A stretch of DNA of 64,000 bases, from the NCBI RefSeq assembly GCF_031157255.1, contig NZ_JAVIFX010000008.1:1-64000 (forward strand), written 5' to 3'. The position numbers and the translations under genes were made by a program. The DNA comes from Bradyrhizobium sp. LHD-71. Lineage in GTDB: Bacteria; Pseudomonadota; Alphaproteobacteria; Rhizobiales; Xanthobacteraceae. Below, in pieces: positions 35,631-44,792 of this stretch. The stretch's first letter is position 1. Each line of letters opens with the position of its first letter. The notes under the pieces are model-generated. The model saw only the letters and a list, made by a program, of their open reading frames with translations, was not told where the DNA came from and did no database searches.

Positions 35631-36100
35631 ATGGGCCCTCGCTGCCAATCACCTGGGAGCGGTTGCAACCGCCTATCCTTCGACGTCGCTTAATCCGAAG
35701 GCCTGCATCGCTCACTCGAGGAAAGCTACGAAGGGGTGGCCGCAGTTATGCGCAAAAAATCGGGGAATGTTGGATTACAGTTCTCGCTGCTTTGTCGGGC
35801 CGGACACGCACGTAACAGATCGTACCTAAGACATGGGTGACAACCTCGTGCCGAACGGGTCGTCGAGGGGCGGCGTGACGCGCCAGCGTGTTGACGGGGC
35901 GGAATTGATCGCATTTGGCGTCGGGCTTCAGGTGTTCGGCGCCGTTTGTGAGTACCTGATGTGGTCTATTGGTCGTCGCGGCCTTTCGTTCGCGTTTTTC
36001 ATCAGCCGCACATTGTGCCGCAGCCGAGCCAACCTACTAATCGAAAATCGACAAACTGGGCGCGTATGCAGAAGCGATGGTTCGACGCCGCGGCCGCAAG

Positions 36101-36358
36101 CTACGTGCCGCGCCCGGCGTCCGTCTCCCGTTTCAGATACTGCGAGAGGTTTTCAGACTTCTTCGGCTTTGCTCTTTTTGCAATCTTCCGCGCCGGCGGG
36201 CTTGCCGCCTCGTGCGCAAGGCGGAGCGCCCTCAGGCGCAGCATGTTCTTGTTTATGGCTTCTTCTCGGGCGCGATATTCAGCCATCCCTTTGTCAGTGC
36301 CACGTTTTCTTTCTTCGGATGTCACGGTTTGCCCCGATGCTTGTCGATGAAATGACAT
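36101..36358 (-). CDS. Small basic protein of unknown function
   Basis: An 85-residue Lys/Arg/Ala-rich protein: MAEYRAREEAINKNMLRLRA then LRLAHEAASPPARKIAKRAK and KPKKSENLSQYLKRETDAGR. The pattern NMLRLRALRLAHEA with a Lys-rich C-terminal half resembles a family of short basic proteins found many times per Bradyrhizobium genome. The real start may be at residue 25 (MAEYRARE). It could bind nucleic acid, given its charge, but this is inference. Confidence 0.65.
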   Translation of the reverse strand: MSFHRQASGQTVTSEERKRGTDKGMAEYRAREEAINKNMLRLRALRLAHEAASPPARKIAKRAKPKKSENLSQYLKRETDAGRGT

Positions 36359-36597
36359 ATGGGTGCTTAGGCAGGAAAATGCACCCTGCTTGAAGCTTGA
36401 ACCGGAAGCGTTGACAGAGTCGAGGCGTCAAGTCACCGAGCTGGCTCAGACGAGCACGCCGCGATGTCGATCTTTGGTACTCTCTCGCTGCAGGAAGGAA
36501 GGACGAATTCGAAGACACTCGCGGAGATTGGCATCGTTGCGCTCGTTCGCGCGAAGGGCCGCGGTCCAAATTCCAACGCAGCCGCGGCTCCAGACGA

Positions 36598-36960
36598 TCA
36601 ACGTCGGCTTAGCCGGTCGCGGCGCGTGTCGCGGAAAGCCGACGGTCCCTCTGTCAGCCGGCGTTTGCGAGTTGTGCGTTCTTCCGTTGTCACTGTAGAG
36701 TCGCCCATTCGATCGATCTGCCTGCCCGCGAGAGTGGCGGCGCGTTGGCGCTGTGTTTTGTTGGGAGAGGGGGAATTTTTTTCCGTCAATCCGATCTCAA
36801 GGAGCTTGCATATCGCTTCGACCCGCGTCGGAGCATCGTGCTCTCCGGCCCAGTGGTCGATCCGGTCGACGAGGTCGACGGGGATCTGAACAGCTGCCGT
36901 TGGCCGGTTCGCGCCAGACGACCCTGGCTGCTTGCTTCTAAATTCCCACGGTTTTGCCAT
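36598..36960 (-). CDS. Small ribbon-helix-helix-like protein
   Basis: A 120-residue protein. The central stretch AAVQIPVDLVDRIDHWAGEH followed by DAPTRVEAICKLLEIGLTEK looks like a ribbon-helix-helix or MetJ/Arc-like fold (a strand then two helices), as used by small DNA-binding regulators and antitoxins. The Arg-rich C-terminus (RTTRKRRLTEGPSAFRDTRR) could contact DNA. AGGA precedes the ATG at 36958-36960. It is the last gene in an apparent operon on the minus strand. Confidence 0.6.
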   Translation of the reverse strand: MAKPWEFRSKQPGSSGANRPTAAVQIPVDLVDRIDHWAGEHDAPTRVEAICKLLEIGLTEKNSPSPNKTQRQRAATLAGRQIDRMGDSTVTTEERTTRKRRLTEGPSAFRDTRRDRLSRR

Positions 36961-37005
36961 GATCGTGTTCCTCACAAAGTGCTTCCAGCGATCTCATCCT
37001 CAGGC

Positions 37006-37221
37006 TCATACCTTGGGACCCCAGATCCATCGCAGCGCTTGGCCATTCGCGTCCATTGGCCAATCACAATTGTCAGCGGCGACTACGACAGCCTCCCAAT
37101 CGACGTTGCCACCACGTTCAAGGTCAATATCCGCACGGATCAATGCAGCATTTGTCGTTTCGCGTTTGTCCCAGCGGATGTTGGAGATTCGCGGGTCATG
37201 GCAGCGCGGCCATCGGGTCAT
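37006..37221 (-). CDS. Small protein of unknown function
   Basis: A 71-residue protein, with the start at 37219-37221 overlapping the stop of the upstream gene as TAATG. Text: MTRWPRCHDPRISNIRWDKR, ADIDLERGGNVDWEAVVVAA, DNCDWPMDANGQALRWIWGP. The stop/start overlap makes it likely to be real. No domain recognised. Confidence 0.6.
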   Translation of the reverse strand: MTRWPRCHDPRISNIRWDKRETTNAALIRADIDLERGGNVDWEAVVVAADNCDWPMDANGQALRWIWGPKV

Positions 37222-37592
37222 TAGCGTAAAATCGAGTGAAAGGCGGGCGGCAGCGGGTGACGAACCAGCCCGCTTTGGTCGATCACCTCTCCGCTATCGA
37301 TGATATCGTCAGTCAGCACCTCGACGTAGGGGGGCTGTCGGTTGAATGTTTTACCGCGTTCATATTTTGCAGAGACAATCCGCGCGATCGCCGGCAGATT
37401 CCGCCGCCCGAGATCATTGTACTGACTGCGGTAGAGGCTGCGGCCACGGCCTGCCGGAATAATTGGGTCCACCCACTCATCCATAACCTTTCTCGAGATG
37501 AAGGCGTCGACGCGCAAATCCGCGTCACGTGCCGTGATGACGAGTCCGTCGCGATTGTGTGGGGTCTCGTCGATCGAAAAATCGCTCAGCAT
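37221..37592 (-). CDS. Small protein of unknown function
   Basis: A 123-residue protein. The ATG at 37590-37592 has AAGGAG seven bases before, and its TAA overlaps the next ATG (TAATG). Sequence includes DFSIDETPHNRDGLVITARD, VDPIIPAGRGRSLYRSQYND and YERGKTFNRQPPYVEVLTDD. A compact globular fold is likely, with no signal peptide. I do not recognise the family. Confidence 0.65.
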   Translation of the reverse strand: MLSDFSIDETPHNRDGLVITARDADLRVDAFISRKVMDEWVDPIIPAGRGRSLYRSQYNDLGRRNLPAIARIVSAKYERGKTFNRQPPYVEVLTDDIIDSGEVIDQSGLVRHPLPPAFHSILR

Positions 37593-37603
37593 GGCTTTCT
37601 CCT

Positions 37604-37786
37604 TCACGCGTGCAACACGATTGACAGCAGGAACAACAGAATGAGCGCCGGGACGAGAGTATCGCGGATGTGCAACATTGCTGCGGAACTCCACACGGGA
37701 AGTCTCCATTCGTCGAACTCGAAAATACCTGACGAGCTACTTCCGTTGACGCCGCCAGGGCCCTGGCCGCCGCGCTTCTCGGACAT
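37604..37786 (-). CDS. Small membrane protein
   Basis: A 60-residue reading from 37784-37786 (MSEKRGGQGPGGVNGSSSSG) with a C-terminal hydrophobic segment (LVPALILLFLLSIVLH). Probably a tail-anchored membrane protein. It lies 11 bases upstream of the next gene of the same strand, so four small genes seem to form one operon. Unknown function. Confidence 0.5.
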   Translation of the reverse strand: MSEKRGGQGPGGVNGSSSSGIFEFDEWRLPVWSSAAMLHIRDTLVPALILLFLLSIVLHA

Positions 37787-38042
37787 TGATTGAGGTAATA
37801 CGCTTGATGTGGAGATCAGCAGGGACCATTGCAAATCTTAATCGCTCGTCCCAGGCGATTAATCGTTTGACATTGAGCTTTCGTGCGAGAATGACATTCG
37901 CGATTTTCCTCAAAGCTCCTCAGGCCTTCGGCCATCGGTGTGCGAGTCGGCTTCCGTCGGTCTCGCTAAGGCTGTTGATCCGCATGAGAGTAGCCTCGCG
38001 GCCCCCAAACCCGATCTCGAGAGATGGCCCGCCGCTTTGCTT

Positions 38043-38249
38043 TTATGTGCGCTTGAACTCATCCCAGATCTGATCGATCTCCTGTTTCAGCGTCTTGGCA
38101 TTCGAGGTCGCAACTCGAACCAGATCTTTGATGGACGCGTTTGTTTGCGCGCCCGGCGCTTTCTCGATGGCCGTCAAGAAATCCATGATGGCATCGGTTG
38201 ACTTCTGGGCGTTGTGAAGAAGGTCTCGGTATTCCTGTTCAAGCTTCAT
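38043..38249 (-). CDS. Small helical protein
   Basis: A 68-residue, almost fully helical protein (MKLEQEYRDLLHNAQKSTDA, IMDFLTAIEKAPGAQTNASI, KTLKQEIDQIWDEFKRT) with heptad-like spacing, suggesting a coiled coil or four-helix fold. No strong ribosome site. Unknown function. Confidence 0.5.
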   Translation of the reverse strand: MKLEQEYRDLLHNAQKSTDAIMDFLTAIEKAPGAQTNASIKDLVRVATSNAKTLKQEIDQIWDEFKRT

Positions 38250-38994
38250 GGCGTGGTCCACGTCAGAGTATTACGCAGCGGCTAAGCTAACTGTTCCTCA
38301 GACTGGCGATCAGTAGCGCCTGGCTTTTTGGAAGTAAAAAAGCGACCACGCAAAAGACAAGGTATCCAATCGCGAGATCTGACAGACCCTCAAATCTCCT
38401 GGTCTAACCCGTTTCCGCTTAGGTCTTCGCCGGGGTGGCGTCGATGGCGCAGCCGCGATACGCAAAGTTAAAGTTACTAGCTTGCTCTGCAGATTTGCAC
38501 CGTTAAAGAGGTCCTGGGCGATGGCGAACGTTGCTGTCGCAAGCGAAGCACATCTTGTAACCTGGCCCGACGTAGTTATCTGCAAGAGTTAAGCCAGAAC
38601 ACCGCCTAGAGCAAGGAACACCGCCTAGTCGCTCGAGCGGGCATTGCTCTCTTTGCAGTAATTCGAGGAAGAGACTTTCGGCATGACAAGCATCTACAGT
38701 CGCGCATCGACATCGGCGCGCCGGATGGCCTGCCAAAAGTGAAGTTGGAGACAGTTGTTTCCGCGAAGCCCGCCTTCTGCTCCGCTAAGCCGAATCCGCC
38801 AAACTCGGTGTTGCGCCTCGTGTCCTCGGTCATCAGCTTGCCGAAGAAAGCACGTCCCTCTGCACCTAGCACTCGCTATCCCGAAGCGTAAGGACGCTAC
38901 CGCAAGAACCCGGCATGTCCGTCATTTGCCCGAAAGTGGACCTTCCATAGGGCCACTAACTGACACGCCGGCTGAAAGGCGGCTTGAGGAATGC
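38250..38994. other. 0.75-kb stretch with no supported gene
   Basis: No ribosome-site-backed frame or domain seen. It contains a 13-base direct repeat (GAACACCGCCTAG at 38597-38609 and 38616-38628). Likely accessory, non-coding. Confidence 0.45.
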
Positions 38995-39294
38995 TTAGTT
39001 TACCGCGTCCTTGGCCACCTTGAGTGGGGACACCCTGACACTCTTGCTGGCCGGCTTCGCCGGGAATTCCATCGGCTCTTTGGTGAAGGGGTTGAAGCCG
39101 CTTCGCGCTTCAGTGGCCGGCTTGTTGACAACGGACATCTTTGCAAAACCGGGTATGACAAACTCGCCGGACTCGTTGAGTTCCTTATAGCCAATCGTCG
39201 CCATATGCTCGATTACCGTCTTAACGTCGTTCTTGGACAAGTTGCTCGATTCCGCAATAGCGTCGATCAACTGTGTCTTCGTCATCTTCACCAT
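38995..39294 (-). CDS. HU-family DNA-binding protein
   Basis: A 99-residue HU/IHF-family protein that bends DNA. MTKTQLIDAIAESSNLSKND opens the helical dimer region, then VIEHMATIGYKELNESGEFV and the beta-arm, here PGFAKMSVVNKPATEARSGF with NPFTKEPMEFPAKPASKSVR in place of the usual RNPQTGE-type tip. The start is taken at 39292-39294 (MVKMTKTQ), with AGGAGC six bases upstream. A nucleoid protein inside an otherwise decayed region is typical of mobile elements and may be a cargo gene. Confidence 0.85.
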   Translation of the reverse strand: MVKMTKTQLIDAIAESSNLSKNDVKTVIEHMATIGYKELNESGEFVIPGFAKMSVVNKPATEARSGFNPFTKEPMEFPAKPASKSVRVSPLKVAKDAVN

Positions 39295-39478
39295 AGCTGC
39301 TCCTATTGATTCGGGGGCGGACATTAAGGGAATCTGGCCGCTCTATCCAACTGTCGTTGCTGCGTACCAATGGCCGCACGTGCAGCTCCTAGGTAGGAGC
39401 GCAAGGTGGGCTGCCTCGGCTCTTATGTCTTCGCTCACTCATTTTCGCTGTGCGAAGACGCCAGTGATGGAGGAAGCT

Positions 39479-40435
39479 ATGTTTATCCGTTTCGCCGTCT
39501 GCGCCTTGCTCGTGCTTGTGTCTATTGAGGAAGCGGCTGCGCAGGAATGGCAACCAAATAGACCTGTCCACCTCACCGTCGGATTCAGCGTCGGCAGCAC
39601 GCTGGATCTGATGGCAAGAGCGATCGCCGGTCCTCTAGGCGAGCGGCTTGGGCAGCCCGTGGTCGTTGAAAACAAGGGTGGCGGCAACGGCCGATTGGCG
39701 CTTGATTTGAACGCGAATGCTCAGCCGGACGGTTATACCATCCACCTCACGGCCTCGGGACCCTTGGCGATCGACCCGACCCTGCGCGAGGCGCCGCTAC
39801 CTGGCTATCAAGCAGTGTCACAGGTCGCAGTGGGTCCAATGGCAATCGTCGTCCCGTCCTCCCTGCCGGCCAACAGCATCACCGAACTTGTCGCGTTGGC
39901 CAAGAACAAGCCGGGAGAGTTGAATTATGCCTCGTCCGGCATCGGCAGTACGCCGCACCTGGCAGGCGAGCTATTTGCGTCGAAAGCTCAGGTGCAGCTT
40001 GTGCATATCCCATACAAGGGAAATTCTGATGCGCTCGGCGACATGTTGGCTGGTCGCGTACAGATTCTTTTCAGCGGGCTGCCGCCAATCATGCCCATGG
40101 TGGAGGCCGGAAAGCTCCGCGTGCTCGCAGTACAGGGCACAGAACGCAGTCCCAATTTGCCTGAGGTTCCGCCGATCTCCGAAGCTGGTTTTCCCGGTGC
40201 CGAAGCTTATTCGATCTATGGATTAATTGCTCCACCGGGCACCGAACAACAAATCCTTGCCCGCCTAAGTAATGCGATTTCCGGCATCGTAGAGATGCCG
40301 AGCATCAAAGAGACCTTCACAAGACTGGGGACCAGGGCCGTAAGCTCCACGCCGACCGAGTACGCTGAGACCATACGGCATGACACCATGAAGTGGTCCC
40401 AGGTGATCAAGGCCGCGAAGATCTCGGTGAAGTGA
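39479..40435 (+). CDS. Bug/TctC-family periplasmic binding protein
   Basis: A 318-residue tripartite tricarboxylate transporter receptor-type protein. Signal peptide RFAVCALLVLVSIEEAAAQ. NRPVHLTVGFSVGSTLDLMA, VVVENKGGGNGRLALDLNAN, YASSGIGSTPHLAGELFASK and VQLVHIPYKGNSDALGDMLA are the usual Bug family signature segments. It captures a carboxylate or aromatic compound in the periplasm. No TctA/TctB genes are near, and orphan binding proteins of this kind are common in Bradyrhizobium and Bordetella. GGAGG is six bases upstream of the ATG at 39479. Confidence 0.92.
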   Translation: MFIRFAVCALLVLVSIEEAAAQEWQPNRPVHLTVGFSVGSTLDLMARAIAGPLGERLGQPVVVENKGGGNGRLALDLNANAQPDGYTIHLTASGPLAIDPTLREAPLPGYQAVSQVAVGPMAIVVPSSLPANSITELVALAKNKPGELNYASSGIGSTPHLAGELFASKAQVQLVHIPYKGNSDALGDMLAGRVQILFSGLPPIMPMVEAGKLRVLAVQGTERSPNLPEVPPISEAGFPGAEAYSIYGLIAPPGTEQQILARLSNAISGIVEMPSIKETFTRLGTRAVSSTPTEYAETIRHDTMKWSQVIKAAKISVK

Positions 40436-40518
40436 CAGATGAAACCGTCGCTTGGGGTAGGGCGCTGCGAGCCTGCGCCGGCCTGGTTTCGTGCTTGGAT
40501 GGCCTGCGTTCCGGCTGC

Positions 40519-40865
40519 CTATTCCCGCAGGATTCTCTCTAACGCTTTCCCCTTCGCGAGTTCATCGATCAGTTTGTCCAGATAGCGGATTTCCCGCATG
40601 GTAGGTTCTTTGATGCCTTCCACGCGGACGCCACAGATCACTCCTCTGATCAACGATCGTGAGGGATTCATCTGAGGCGCTTGTGCAAAGAAGTCCTCGA
40701 AGTTTGTGTTCTTCGCCAACTGATTGTTTAGCGTCTCTTGGCTGTGCCCAGTTAGCCAACAGATGATTTCATCGACCTCGGCTTTCGTGCGTCCCTTCTT
40801 CTCCGCTTTGGCGACGTAGTGGGGACGCTCGCGACGCTGACTGAATAGATGCGATGTTTTGGCAT
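40519..40865 (-). pseudogene. DUF2200 gene, frameshifted near its start
   Basis: The frame from about 40820 down gives a normal DUF2200 body: [40 protein letters not shown] and [20 protein letters not shown]. Its N-terminus is in another frame: ATG at 40865 reads [15 protein letters not shown] and then leaves the frame. Four bases seem missing at about 40820-40828 (read as AGCGTCCCCAC where a sequence such as AGCGTCTACCCCCAC would continue). Without them the reading gives SVASV directly before [10 protein letters not shown], which is how the family starts. The function of DUF2200 is unknown. Confidence 0.75.
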
Positions 40866-41538
40866 GCGTCCTCGTAAGCGGACCAGAGACGCCCAACATA
40901 ACTGATCCCGGACGTGTTTTTACCAGCGCTTGGCGCCTGCCTCGCCAACGGAGTGAAGATCCGCATTGGGTAAGCGAGCACCGCGAGTCCACTTAAGCCA
41001 AAACCGGATTCCGTGCGCATTTGCGAACCGGCAACCGATGCTTTGTGGCAAGCAAACTCCGTGATCACTCCGACTTCCTCGAAGGCCTCGATCGTACGTA
41101 CACACTTGCGCTTGTGGCCCGACCTTCCTTATCGACTATTTGCGCGTAAACGCGCATCTAAATGCGCCCCAATGGTCGTCGAATTGCAAAGGGGCCGGGT
41201 TAAACTGCAGACGAGCACTCAAGAGCAAATGCGCTGCGGCGCGTGCCAACCAGAGGCGGCTCGCCTGCGAGAAGCCGTGCTCTCGGCAGGCGATTGTGTG
41301 TCGTCGGATCGATGCAGAAAAGGTTGACCAGGGCAAAGGCGCGATCCGCCTTTCTGCGAGTTTGGGCGACGCTGCCGGGCGCAATCATCGATCTCAAATA
41401 TCGTAGCAGAACTCGCGCCATCTGGCGCTGAAAGTTACACCCATCACCTGAGGACCATCGATCGCCGCAGCTGCGCCATACCGGAGAACACGACTCTTCT
41501 ATCGTCTAGGGCATGACCTCTCTAGGCGGCGCTGATAT
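40866..41538. other. 0.67-kb stretch with no supported gene
   Basis: Between the DUF2200 remnant and the AraC-family gene only short, overlapping Arg/Ala/Ser-rich frames appear. No ribosome site or domain. Taken as the right edge of the low-density region. Confidence 0.45.
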
Positions 41539-42465
41539 TCAGGGCAGTGTCGTGTCGATGGTGGGAAGGGACGAACGAGAGCGGCTCTCCTTGCAACTCC
41601 AGAACTGGCGCGGTGTGAGCCCGGTTGCCGCTCGGAAGTGCGCGCTGAAGTGGCTCTGAGAGCCGAAGCCGCAGGCCAGCGCCACAGCAGCCAGCGACAG
41701 CTCGCCTGTGGCAAGATGGTGCTTGGCGCGTTCAATGCGTCGGCGCAGCACATAGCGGTGCGGACTGCTGCCGACGGAGCGTTTGAAGGCGCGAGCGAAG
41801 TGGTAGGGGCTGAGGTCGGCCGCTGCGGCCAAGTCCCTGAGCAGCAGGTCTCGCTCCAAGTGTTCCTCGACGTACTCGAGCACCCGTCTGAGCACCACCG
41901 GCGCAAGACCGCCGCGGACCAACAGCGCCTTCGGTGTGCGCTCGGCGTATCGCGCGGCAAGGTAGGCCGTGAGCAGTTCGCAGGCGTAGCTCGCGGCAAG
42001 CCGGTCGGAGGGCTCATCCCAGGACAGTGGCAGCAGCATGCGGATGATCCCTTCCAGTATGGCGTCGCTCTGGAAGCCGTCGTCGCGCAGGCTTACCGTC
42101 TTGGGGTCCGCATCGAGCGTCTCGACCACTCGGCGGTCGAACGTCGGCGTTGGTATGTAGAGGTGAAAAATCCGCCCCGACCCCGTCGCGTCCCAGTCGG
42201 TGGTCGCGCCGGCCGGCAGGATCCAGAAGCTACCCTTGCCGTAGATGGGGATGACGTTGCGTTCTCGCCGCCGACGAAATCCCTCACCCCCGGCGATGCA
42301 CAAACTGAGCGTATGATGATTGGGCGGATCGTAGCGGTAACGCCCTGAACCATTCCGCTCCCAGAGCGCGGCGGAGAGGCCATCGCCGAACCGTGCCGAG
42401 GCCCGGAGCGGCATGCCGGACCGCCGCAATTGGTCGAAGATCGTATAGCCTGTCGGCGTAGACAT
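41539..42465 (-). CDS. AraC family transcriptional regulator
   Basis: A 308-residue protein with an N-terminal cupin-like domain (YDPPNHHTLSLCIAGGEGFR, IYGKGSFWILPAGATTDWD) and a C-terminal double HTH of the AraC type: LERDLLLRDLAAAADLSPYH then FARAFKRSVGSSPHRYVLRR and AAVALACGFGSQSHFSAHFR. It is divergent from the O-methyltransferase gene, with ~187 bases between, and probably controls it and the following genes. Confidence 0.92.
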   Translation of the reverse strand: MSTPTGYTIFDQLRRSGMPLRASARFGDGLSAALWERNGSGRYRYDPPNHHTLSLCIAGGEGFRRRRERNVIPIYGKGSFWILPAGATTDWDATGSGRIFHLYIPTPTFDRRVVETLDADPKTVSLRDDGFQSDAILEGIIRMLLPLSWDEPSDRLAASYACELLTAYLAARYAERTPKALLVRGGLAPVVLRRVLEYVEEHLERDLLLRDLAAAADLSPYHFARAFKRSVGSSPHRYVLRRRIERAKHHLATGELSLAAVALACGFGSQSHFSAHFRAATGLTPRQFWSCKESRSRSSLPTIDTTLP

Positions 42466-42652
42466 ACCCGCTCAGGTAAGCACCGGCTCCCGCTGCTGGC
42501 AAGACCGGTTACCGCTTCACAGCAAGATCAGAACAAAAGTCGCAACCTTCGGGCAGACGGCGCCGCGGTGTCTGCCCTATGCGCTGACCTGACTCGCAAA
42601 CACCCACAAATTCGCGGAACCGGAGAGACACCCACGAACTGGAGAGACAGCA

Positions 42653-43705
42653 ATGCCAACCACCAACCTGCTGGCAATGCCCCGCGCTGCAGCCACGCCA
42701 GATCACATCATGCAGATCGGCATGGGTTTCTGGGCATCGAAGGCGCTGCTGAGCGCCGTAGAGCTGGGCGTGTTCACGTACCTTGCCGATGGTCCGAAGA
42801 CCGGGCGTGACATCGAACGCGCCTTGGGCCTCCATCCGCGCGGAACTTACGACCTTCTGGACACGCTCGTCGCCCTCGGCATGCTCGGGCGTGACGGAGA
42901 CGGTACGGCCGGTCGCTACCACAACACTGACGACACGGCGGTGCTTCTCGATCGCAACAGCCCGCGATACATCGGCGGAATCCTCGAAATGGCTAATGCG
43001 CGGCTCTACCGGTTCTGGGCCGACCTGACGCCCGCCCTCAAGACAGGGAAGCCGCAGAACGAGATCAAGCATTCCGGCCGGCCGATATTCGATGAGCTCT
43101 ACGCCGATCCGGCGCGGCTGGAGCTTTTCATAAACGCCATGGCCGGTATCTCGCACGCGAACTTCGCTGCGCTCGCCGAGAAGTTTGATTTCTCACGCTA
43201 CGGCACGCTGGCCGACATCGGCGGCGCGAGCGGGCAACTCTCCTGCCTTGTCGCAAGCCGGCACACGCATGTCACCTGCCGCTCATGTGATCTGCCCGTC
43301 GTGAAACCGATTGCAGAACGCAACATCGCCAAACATGGCCTGAGCGAGCGCGTGCAGGCGGACGTCATCGACTTCTTCAACGACGAATTCCCGAAGGCCG
43401 ATATCATCACCATGGGGATGATCCTTCATGACTGGAATCTCGATCGCAAGAAGATGCTGATCGCCAAGGCGTATCGGGCCCTGCCCAAGGGCGGGGCGCT
43501 GATTGCGGTCGAGAACATCATCGACGATGAGCGGCGGAAAAACGTATTCGGCCTGCTGATGTCCCTCAACATGCTGATCGAGTTCGGCGACGCATTCGAC
43601 TTTACCGGCGCCGATTTTGCCGACTGGTGCCAAGAGGCGGGCTTCAGCCACTGCGAAGTTCGACACCTCGCAGGGCCTGCAAGCGCGGCGATCGCCTACA
43701 AATAG
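42653..43705 (+). CDS. O-methyltransferase (COMT/ASMT-like)
   Basis: A 350-residue class I O-methyltransferase with a winged-helix dimerisation domain (MGFWASKALLSAVELGVFTY, RALGLHPRGTYDLLDTLVAL as ERALGLHPRGT) and a C-terminal SAM domain (GTLADIGGASGQLSCLVASR, CDLPVVKPIAERNIAKHGLS, MGMILHDWNLDRKKMLIAKA). HDW provides the catalytic His. Such enzymes methylate plant-like phenolics, carotenoid or antibiotic precursors. Substrate not known. It starts 8 bases after GGAGAG and may be the first gene of a unit with DUF1127 and LysE. Confidence 0.9.
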   Translation: MPTTNLLAMPRAAATPDHIMQIGMGFWASKALLSAVELGVFTYLADGPKTGRDIERALGLHPRGTYDLLDTLVALGMLGRDGDGTAGRYHNTDDTAVLLDRNSPRYIGGILEMANARLYRFWADLTPALKTGKPQNEIKHSGRPIFDELYADPARLELFINAMAGISHANFAALAEKFDFSRYGTLADIGGASGQLSCLVASRHTHVTCRSCDLPVVKPIAERNIAKHGLSERVQADVIDFFNDEFPKADIITMGMILHDWNLDRKKMLIAKAYRALPKGGALIAVENIIDDERRKNVFGLLMSLNMLIEFGDAFDFTGADFADWCQEAGFSHCEVRHLAGPASAAIAYK

Positions 43706-43794
43706 TGTGCGGCTCTGCGGCGATGGCCGGCTACAGCCGCGGGCAGGTCAAGCGTGGGCTCCATTGAGTAGCGTAACGACGCAAGGAGGAACCC

Positions 43795-44097
43795 ATGCAG
43801 TCCAGTCGTCGATCGGACGACTCGTTTCGGCCACGAAGCGCGAGCCTCGACTGTGGAGGACCTCGGATTGTGCCTTCTCTCATCACGCGACGGACGGTCG
43901 GTGCATTCGGCAATACTGATAGAGCCGGGACCCAGGGATTGTTCTGGGGCACGCGGTTTTTGTATTGGTGCGTCTGGTGTTCAGAACGATCTCGGCAGCG
44001 GGACGTGCTGTCGAAGCTCGATGACCGCCTCCTCAAAGACATCGGCGTGACGCGGCAACAGGCGGATGCCGAAGCGGCCAAGCCGTTCTGGAAATAA
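43795..44097 (+). CDS. DUF1127 (YjiS-like) protein
   Basis: A 100-residue protein with a basic, Arg-rich N-terminal half and the DUF1127 motif at the end (RQRDVLSKLDDRLLKDIGVT and RQQADAEAAKPFWK). Small DUF1127 proteins in Rhizobiales are linked to phosphate and carbon regulation and growth, partly via RNA binding. AAGGAGG precedes the ATG by five bases. Its TAA overlaps the LysE start (TAATG). Confidence 0.88.
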   Translation: MQSSRRSDDSFRPRSASLDCGGPRIVPSLITRRTVGAFGNTDRAGTQGLFWGTRFLYWCVWCSERSRQRDVLSKLDDRLLKDIGVTRQQADAEAAKPFWK

Positions 44098-44711
44098 TGA
44101 CGCAGCTTCTGGCTGACATGATGCCCGCGGCGATGCTCGGCCTCTTCATCGCCATCCCGTTCGGCCCGATTGGTTTGATGTGCGTGGAGCGGACGCTGGC
44201 ATCCGGTGTTTGGTTCGGGATTGCGAGCGGCATGGGTGCGGCGACGGCGCACGGCATATTCAGTTGCTTGGCCGCGGTGAGTGCGACCGTGCTGGTGCAG
44301 ATGACGCTCGCCCTGCATACACCGCTGCACATTGCTGGAGGCGTCCTCCTGATCTTAATCGGCGTCAGAACCATCCTCACCTCTGCACGCGCAGTGCATC
44401 GCGCGACATGCGGGGATCTGTTCTCGGCCTACACGTCGACCTTGCTGATCGCCGCCGCCAATCCGATGACCATACTGCCGTACCTGGGCGCTACGTCCGC
44501 GCTGGAAGCCGGCAAGCCGCTGATCATCGATCGCGCGTTTGCGATGCCCATCGGTGTGATGCTCGGCAGTGCTTCCTGGTATCTGGTCCTCGTCCTCGGC
44601 ACGAACGCCATGTTTCGGAGCCTGCAGAAAGCCGCGCTCGATCGGCTCAACAGGCTCGGTGGGGGCTTCCTGATAATCCTGGGCGCCGCGCTATGCGCCC
44701 GCATTGTCTGA
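44097..44711 (+). CDS. LysE-family translocator
   Basis: A 204-residue membrane protein with about six hydrophobic segments. Family features are [20 protein letters not shown] with [20 protein letters not shown], and [20 protein letters not shown]. LysE/RhtB-type proteins export amino acids or related compounds. It is translationally coupled to the DUF1127 gene. The exported substrate is unknown; the nearby O-methyltransferase could supply one. Confidence 0.9.
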   Translation: MTQLLADMMPAAMLGLFIAIPFGPIGLMCVERTLASGVWFGIASGMGAATAHGIFSCLAAVSATVLVQMTLALHTPLHIAGGVLLILIGVRTILTSARAVHRATCGDLFSAYTSTLLIAAANPMTILPYLGATSALEAGKPLIIDRAFAMPIGVMLGSASWYLVLVLGTNAMFRSLQKAALDRLNRLGGGFLIILGAALCARIV

Positions 44712-44792
44712 CGGCGACAACAAAAACAGCATTCACCGACGCATGTGCCTCAGTCGCGGCGGCGCGTGCCTTCACCATGGACGCCGCACCCT

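Noticed and set aside
38597-38628. GAACACCGCCTAG direct repeat, possible start of a CRISPR or iteron array
   Set aside because: Only two copies, too few and too close for a CRISPR array, and no associated cas or replication genes.
41136-41431. Possible transposase fragment upstream of the AraC gene
   Set aside because: Arg/Ser-rich overlapping frames on both strands. No DDE or HTH motif.
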